64,000 bases of DNA from Nemopilema nomurai (Eukaryota; Cnidaria; Scyphozoa; Rhizostomeae; Rhizostomatidae), in the NCBI GenBank assembly GCA_003864495.1, contig ML133427.1, positions 2,561,247 to 2,625,246 on the forward strand. The letters are read 5' to 3'. The notes beneath the pieces were generated by a model. The model made no database searches. It had not been told where the DNA came from and worked only from the letters and a program-made list of their open reading frames with translations. The translations under genes were made by a program, and so were the position numbers. This document shows, one piece after another, positions 57,901-64,000 of this stretch. How positions within the stretch are numbered: the stretch's first letter is position 1; every line of letters begins with the position of its first letter.

Positions 57901-60900
57901 GAGTATTTAATCGTTCATGGAAGGCCATAGACTCTGTGATGTTTCACTCTTTTTATTTGGGAAATCTATTCAATTTCTTGTCAATACCCTGTAACATTTA
58001 AACAGGGTTTTTCTCTGTTTTTCTTGCTCACTGGATATGTCTTCCTCAAGTTGTCACTTGCATAAGAGAAATCATGCGATGCTGGCCATGTCTGTTTAGC
58101 TAAAACTTTAACATGAAATATTTTTCATGTTGCCTTTACAGCCTAATTATATACCTCATAAACCAATATTATTTGTTAGCCGAATTTCTTATGAGAACCC
58201 TTGCAATTATTCAATCTAATAGCAGAATTTTAAATAATAATTATAGTTCATGAAGCATTTTTTGATAATCTAAACATTTTTAAAAGGATTTATTTTACCT
58301 AGCCATTCTAAAAATTTTTTCAAACAAGAAGTTAATAAATCTTCAGAATTTTTTGAATGCTTGAAAATCCCTTTCAGAAAACACCCTACACAGCAATTTT
58401 GCCACTTGGGACTGGAAATGACCTTGCCAGGGTATTGCATTGGGGTACAAAGTATATTGGAGATGTTCATGAAATTGAAGATGTCCTTTGTGACATAGAA
58501 AAGGCTGATTTGGTCGAACTCGATAGGTATTGCATCATCTTCAAATTTTTTGCTTTGCCTTCAAACTAAATGGGCATTTTAGTATCTATATGTTTTGTAG
58601 GTCTGACTTGAAGTGTTACATACCTTGGTAAAGTGTGTTCATTTTTAAAGTGTGTATCAATCATAGTTGCTCTGAATATAGCATTTTCTGGGAGCATTTG
58701 AGCTATGTAATTGAAAATCATCTCAAGACTCAATCATGAGCCCATTACTGTTCTCTGTTTATTGTTTCTCTATTCAACTGCAACACACGTATTACACCAG
58801 GATGATAACTATTTTTGTAAATAACGGTATTATTTCAAATAATTTCCCTATTTATTTTAAGTTCTTTGTCTTATACCTTTTTTGCTTCAAAGATGGAAAA
58901 TCAGCATTCTCAGTGAGGGTCTGTTTCATGTCAAGTCCTCGTCAAAAGTAAGTTGTTGTTCACAACACATAACTAGATAGTCACACACAATTTTGGACAG
59001 TCCGTTTATGATTATATGGATAATTTCAGACTTTCTAGTACTTGAAACTATGCCAACTTTTCAATTGATAGAGCTCTTTGAAAGAGACCTTTCGGCTTTT
59101 TATTACAAACCATCAACCTCATCTATAATCATCTAAGTTTCCACTTTTGTGAGTTTTTATTCTCAATTTTCAATCTCGCGATTTTCTTTATCTCAATTAT
59201 CAATCTTGCGAGGTTGTTTCGCCCTCGAGGGGGCCTCCAGGTTTCTTTCTCGAGATTAGTATCAAATGATGGCGTGTCAATCATTTTAAATTTCTTCCTT
59301 TACTATTACTTTTGGCATCCTATATAATGTTGGCATGGCCGATATATCATGCTTTCTTTTTCTTCTTGAAGAAGCGACAGTATTCATTCATGCCATTGCT
59401 GCTGCTTCTTCAACATGTTGTCTTTGCCAGACTTTTCTCTTAAAAGAGTGAATGTATAAGCGGTTTTGTTTCATGAATTGTATTTTTATTTCCAGGAATT
59501 TAAGATGAACAGCTATTTATCGGTTGGTTGTGATGCGCAAGTTGTGCTGAACTTTCACAAGCATCGGGAGAGCCAACCATCACTTTTCACAAATCGAATT
59601 ATAAACAAAGTTTGTCACATTTTTTATTACTTTGATAAGTATAAGTAATGTATATGAAATGTGATTTTTATCTCGATGATTCGTTGGTTTTTGCCCAAAG
59701 TGGATAGGTGATCTAAATATTTGAATTTTGCGATTAAATAGTTATAAGGTCACAGAGAGAAACCATAGGCAAGGCTAGAACCAGCCAAAATGGTTATTAG
59801 CCTCGGTCTTCTATTGAGTCACCTTGGTTATGCTCACTTCGAGGCGTCAGCGAACTAGCCAACTGTTCTGTCTAGGAAAAGGTAACAACCTCACCTAGAC
59901 TAGTCCCTTAAGTGTTGCTTATTTTCTATCGGGAATAACGTAAAGAACAAAAAGTCTCGGTAGAATCGCCATCTTAATTGTATTTTTACCTATCTGATGG
60001 TTTATTATTAAATAGACTTAGTGATAATTTGAGATGAAGTTACATTTCAATAAGAAATAAAGTAGTAAGTCTTACACCTTAACTTTGAGCTTCTGCTTAT
60101 ACCGAAAAGTTTTCATTCCTTTAGATCTGGAACATGATCTGCATCCCATTTAGAATCCTTTTTATCAAAGATCTGTAGCACCACATCAAGATCTTCTGTT
60201 ATCTATTGGTGCTTTCGTTTTCTCGAACCCTCCACCCAGCGAAAATTTCGTTCTCTCGTAGACTGTAAATTAATTTCACTGACATTGAACTTCGAAATTT
60301 GTTTTTCAGTTGCTGTATTTTATGTATGGATCGAAAGACGTTCTCGCACAAGAATGCAAAAATCTTCACGAGAGAATCGAACTTGAGCTGGACGGAAGGA
60401 AGATTAAGTTGCCGAAGCTCGAAGGAATTCTCATTCTGAACATCGAAAGTTGGTGCGGAGGCTGCGAGGTATGGAAGAGTATGCCCGAGGATGCGGTGCC
60501 CAATGTCAGGTAATCCCCTTGCACCCGGAAGGGAGATAACACCTTTCGTATACAGCATGTTCGCTATGTTAGTCGGGAAAAAGCGATGGGTGTATCTTTG
60601 GGTTTAATAATGAAACATGGATGATTATCTAAGTTGTCTATATTATCATGAAAGGAATATGTTTTTTAATCTAGGACTTGTCCATTTTGATTAAGAGTCC
60701 TGTCTTATCAATCACCTTTATGATAGAGCAAGATAAATTTTTTTTATCATTAACAGCCTATGCTAAACGTGTGAAAGCTATATTATCCCTCTATGGTGTT
60801 TGCTATGTAATCGCTTTTTATTTTCACTGAATAGACATTTAATCAACTGACTTAGTCTCATCCGGTTTCGAATTTCAAATTTTGACCCAGTTTTCATTCT

Positions 60901-61589
60901 TCTTATTTTAAAATTTTTGTTGTTGTTTTTCAACAGCTTCAGTGATGGCCTACTTGAGGTCGTTGGTCTCTATTCGTCCCTCCATATCGCCAAAGTCCGG
61001 GTCAATTTAACCCCGCCAATCATAATCGGACAAGCAAAAAATATCAAGGCAAGTTGCATTAGGCTGGTACTTTGTGATGTAAATTTTATCTAATCCAATC
61101 GAGGGTGCATGAGTTAGAAATGCATTATGCATGAGCTACAACCCCAAACAAAATGGTAGATAGCTTACACGAAAAGTTCACATTTCCCTTTTTCATTCAA
61201 AATTTACTTCCTCCTCCCCCATTTCAATGTTTAATGGATGTTTTTGAAGGGTACATATATTATTGAACTATGATTCCAACATCGATTCTGAAAGAGAGAT
61301 TTGAATTTACAGGGGAGGCATAAAGCTCAAATTTCAAAATTGCATTTTGTCTTAACAATTTTGTCTGGGATCGTAGTGATAACAGGACAGTATCTTCTTT
61401 GTCAGCCATTAAATCGCGTGTGTGACGTCATTTGCGTCTTTCCCGTAGATTACAATAAAAGGGACGAAGCAAGCAAGGAATGTGCCAATGCAGATTGACG
61501 GAGAGCCATGGGAACAAAAGCCATGCACCATTAGCGTCTCGCATCACAGTAAGGCATTAATGCTGCAGCGGAAGAATACGGACGTGTGA
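54963..61589 (+). CDS. DGKE: Diacylglycerol kinase epsilon
   Basis: Membrane-bound lipid kinase that phosphorylates diacylglycerol to phosphatidic acid; the epsilon type prefers arachidonoyl species and feeds phosphatidylinositol resynthesis. Nine phase-consistent exons: 54963-55276, 56466-56853, 57417-57560, 58378-58526, 58893-58947, 59496-59609, 60310-60509, 60937-61048, 61449-61589 (TGA). The product is 538 aa (human 567). Residues 14-35 are a hydrophobic membrane segment. C1 number one spans about 50-98 ([20 protein letters not shown]). C1 number two spans about 111-162 ([18 protein letters not shown]). The catalytic domain runs from about 203 ([12 protein letters not shown]), with the ATP-site [12 protein letters not shown] (GGDGT 264-268) and [10 protein letters not shown] at 291-300, and the accessory part follows ([13 protein letters not shown] near the end). 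No EF-hands, PH or ankyrin repeats, as expected for epsilon. The start is in strong context (GCCATGG). The 61049 donor is GC. Confidence 0.96.
55750..55897 (+). repeat. Dispersed repeat, copy 2 (possible LTR remnant)
   Basis: This is a second copy of the sequence at 51939-52085, in the first DGKE intron. Beyond the shared part it runs on with CCTATAAATTATG near 55908 and a TTAAATAAGACA near 56029, resembling a TATA box and poly(A) signal. The TG start would suit a solo LTR of up to about 350 bp. I could not find a matching target-site duplication or a definite 3' end, so the LTR reading is tentative. Confidence 0.6.
57011..57353. mobile_element. TA-flanked MITE, copy 1, in a DGKE intron
   Basis: It starts TACCGTAAATCCTCAAATAA followed by GCCCCC. 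It ends GGGGGGCAATTCAAGGATTT followed by AAGGTA, the imperfect inverse of the start. The G/C-rich arms read as repeated GGGGGCTTATT units. TA on both sides fits a Tc1/mariner-type duplication. There is no coding capacity. The copy at 63564-63720 shares the same ends. Confidence 0.85.
61049..61448 (+). other. GC-AG intron in DGKE
   Basis: The exon ends IGQAKNIK with AAG|gcaagt, and coding resumes in phase 0 at 61449 with ITIKGTK after tcccgtag. The join restores the family order (IGQAxxxxLxxK in the human protein). No nearby GT donor gives it. This is a second GC-AG intron in the window, with the same AAG|gcaag context as the GGA case. Confidence 0.85.
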
Positions 61590-61981
61590 TTAGAAGCATG
61601 CATGGTGTAGCTGCTTTTCCAAACCTTGCACATTTCTCACTATCGCGTTTATTCGTTGCTTTTTGCGGCCCAGGGCATAGGCTAGGGGCACATGCTCTAG
61701 ATGCATCGATTTGAGTGCAGTTACAGGGCTGCGGGCGGGGCTCTTCCTTTCAGTGTGCTGATAAATTGCTGTCTCCCGCGTTTATTTTTAATTTTCTATC
61801 TGCATTCTCACGAAGACGTGTTAGCCTTCAAAATTATCATTTGTGCTACTGTTTTTGTCATCAAAGAATTTGTGTTCATACAGTCTCACGACTTGCCTTT
61901 ACAACATTTGATTAAAAATAATTTTTGAGCTGTATAAATTAATCAACTTGCTGAAATGCAGTATTTATTAGTAAATTATGC

Positions 61982-61987
61982 AATAAA
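61982..61987 (+). terminator. Candidate polyadenylation signal of DGKE
   Basis: An AATAAA lies about 390 bases after the DGKE stop codon, with a second AATAAA about 60 bases further (near 62044). T/G-rich sequence follows. They are the first canonical hexamers after the stop, but transcript data are needed to say which is used. Confidence 0.5.
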
Positions 61988-63563
61988 TCTTAGAAGTTTT
62001 TAATAATATTCAATGTGTGCTGCCTGGTGTTATGCCAGTATAAATAAATTGTTGTGATCAGATTATGACGATCATTATTATTATAATAACAAAAGCATTC
62101 GCCATGCTTAGACCATGACAAAGATTACAAGCATTAGCCAAGAACCTCTAGTCTTAGAGACTGAGAAAACATCTAGGACCGTAAGACTTCGACTTATTAC
62201 AATGACGTAGCCTTTGTTTCTAAAAATGTCTCACTCATAATTGCCCTTTTCATTTAAATCATTGTATCAGCAACATTTGGACCCAGAACAATCTTATAAA
62301 CTTAGGATGCATTCACTTTGCTGTAGTTTTTTGTTCGTGATAGAACTTCAATATGCGTCGTAAACTTCAATAAGTTAACGGAAGCAGTATATCGTAGATA
62401 TTATGAAATGTGTATCAAAGTATATATTATCTCAATCTCTGTATGTTTCAAATTTGTGACTATATTGATTTAGAACATGAACAATCAGTTTATTCTCATT
62501 ACATTTGATTGTCTGAACAACTTTTGCTCGTGCTTTCCTTTATTTTGTGGCCAATTTTGTAGAATTTACCCTAAATATTAAAGGGTAGGATCCAAATCTA
62601 GGCAATTTTGACAACATTCTAGAGCTATGCAAAAAGCGAATAAGGTTAAATGTAGAAGGGGAAATATTTCAGCTTAAAATTAGTTTGTTTTCAGCACTTT
62701 TGTCACATCGCTAATATTTACTTCCTCTTGATCTTACCTTTCCAAAGTTTCTTTCAACTTTCAGATCTGGTGCTTCAAAGTAAGAAAATTAGCAATGCAT
62801 ATTTACCTGATTAAATGATAAACCAAAACTTTCAGAATTTGAATCCATGCGTAGGATGTTGAAGGAAAGATTTGAATTTTCAGATGGGTTGGTTGCGCTA
62901 ATGGCTTTATTCGACTTAAATAAGTTCGCTTTGCTTATTTTCAAGTTGTTAAAATCGATCAGTTTTTTTCAATTCAAGTTAAATAGCTAGAAAGCCATCC
63001 TGAAATTAATTGATAATATGGAAAAGCGAACTGCAAGATATGGTTCATGTCACATGAGTATTTTTGTCTATTAAATCGGTCTAAGAATGTCTTGAGGTTA
63101 GTAAATAGAAGCCGGCTTAGGGCCTTATAAAAAGATGTTCTTGTAAACAACGCTGTCTACTAGTGTTTTCTGTGTTTCGATTTCTAAATCTATTTTTAGT
63201 TTATTCGGCTTAGACAAAGCAGAATTAAGATTGATCTCGTCTATTTTAAGTTGGCTCCATTAATTCAAGAGGGATTTAAAGACAATTTAGTCTTGGACTT
63301 TTTTAAGTTAAGACCAACATGAAGTTATTGACTCTAAATAGAGCGTTTGAACCAAGGGATCGTGCAGCCTTTCAAGTTTACATATCACTTAATTCTTTTA
63401 CGATTTTAAAAGATAATCCATAAGCATACTCTAATAAAATCAAGATATGAAAAAGAAGTCTTGTATTTAACGACAATGTTTATTACTAATGACGGCCGGG
63501 TTTTCGAACAATGAAATCACTTCCCATTAAAGCCGTAGTTCAGCAGTGAAGAGTATTATCAGT

Positions 63564-63720
63564 TACCGGAAATCCTCGAATTGCCCCCTCCCCCCTCGAA
63601 AAAGCCCCACCCTAGAACTACAAATTTTCAATTAGCCCCCCCCCCTAGAATAAGCCCCCTTCGATTTGTTGATTTTCGACTCCTGAGGTCCCCAGGGGGC
63701 TAATTCGAGGATTTATGGTA
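63564..63720. mobile_element. TA-flanked MITE, copy 2, downstream of DGKE
   Basis: A 157-bp element starting TACCGGAAATCCTCGAATTG and ending with the near-perfect inverse (GGGGGCTAATTCGAGGATTT, then ATGGTA). The inverted repeats are about 25 bp. It belongs to the same family as 57011-57353 but is less than half as long, so the family varies internally while its ends are conserved. It can fold into a long hairpin. Confidence 0.88.
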
Positions 63721-64000
63721 AGGGATTCAAAATATCTTGTGAACGAGGCTACCATAGCGAGGCTGTATCAAAATTGGCGGGAAGAAGGACCTTGAAGCGT
63801 GGTACTGTCTGAAGCGAAAAGTTTATTGCACAAAATGACGGACAGAACAAGGTACAACAGTCCCTTAACTGGAAGGTATGCAAGCAAGGAAATGGCATAT
63901 AACTTTTCAGACGAAAAGAAGTTCACTACTTGGCGAAAATTGTGGATAATTTTAGCGAAGGCTGAAAAGGTTCTCAAATATTTTTTGGTACATTTTTATA

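Larger units (their letters stand above)
61590..64000. other. 3' intergenic region downstream of DGKE
   Basis: This is AT-rich sequence after the last gene, containing the presumed DGKE 3' UTR and a MITE at 63564-63720. No open frame here has recognisable similarity. A 69-codon minus-strand frame at 63768-63977 shows no domain. I see no further gene before the window ends. Confidence 0.55.

Noticed and set aside
1..64000. CRISPR arrays, operons, rRNA genes, a multi-gene defence or biosynthetic cluster
   Set aside because: The window is intron-rich animal DNA. The tandem repeats have no spacers, and the five genes belong to unrelated pathways.

Overview
The window is animal nuclear DNA: AT-rich, with short exons (often 50-150 bp), GT-AG introns of a few hundred bases to about 3 kb, and many small non-autonomous transposons and tandem repeats. 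The proteins are metazoan trafficking, chromatin and signalling families, in non-vertebrate versions. An anthozoan cnidarian (coral or sea anemone) is the best guess, but this is an inference. There is nothing bacterial or viral: no operons, no CRISPR, no rRNA.

Four multi-exon genes lie head to tail on the + strand. (1) 1-21721 is the 3' part of a Polycomb-group Sfmbt-like gene: FCS zinc finger, three recognisable MBT repeats, SLED domain, AT-hook-like motif, a 904-codon disordered exon and a C-terminal SAM domain. Its 5' end lies outside the window. (2) 24807-45480 is a complete 19-exon GGA clathrin adaptor (VHS, GAT, hinge with clathrin boxes, GAE ear; about 676 aa). (3) 46653-52658 is a complete 10-exon WBP2 homologue (GRAM-like domain and two PPPY motifs; 242 aa). 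(4) 54963-61589 is a complete 9-exon diacylglycerol kinase epsilon (N-terminal membrane segment, two C1 domains, catalytic domain; 538 aa). A fifth gene, an intronless rhodopsin-class GPCR of 333 aa, lies antisense inside an intron of the GGA gene (40433-41434, minus strand).

The introns and intergenic gaps carry mobile-element remains. These are a hAT-like MITE with perfect 8-bp target duplications in the last WBP2 intron, two copies of a TA-flanked MITE family, a third TA-flanked inverted-repeat element upstream of the kinase, a 917-bp inverted-repeat element and a decayed LINE reverse transcriptase in GGA introns, and a dispersed repeat present twice. Two introns use GC-AG splice sites.

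The genes share no single pathway: chromatin repression, TGN-endosome sorting, WW-domain co-activation, lipid signalling and a cell-surface receptor. I found no convincing undescribed multi-gene system. The most unusual points are the three-MBT Sfmbt with its giant disordered exon, the nested antisense GPCR, the two GC-AG introns and the hAT-like MITE. Exon coordinates were assigned by eye from splice motifs, reading phase and family similarity recalled from general knowledge. No transcript or database search was available.
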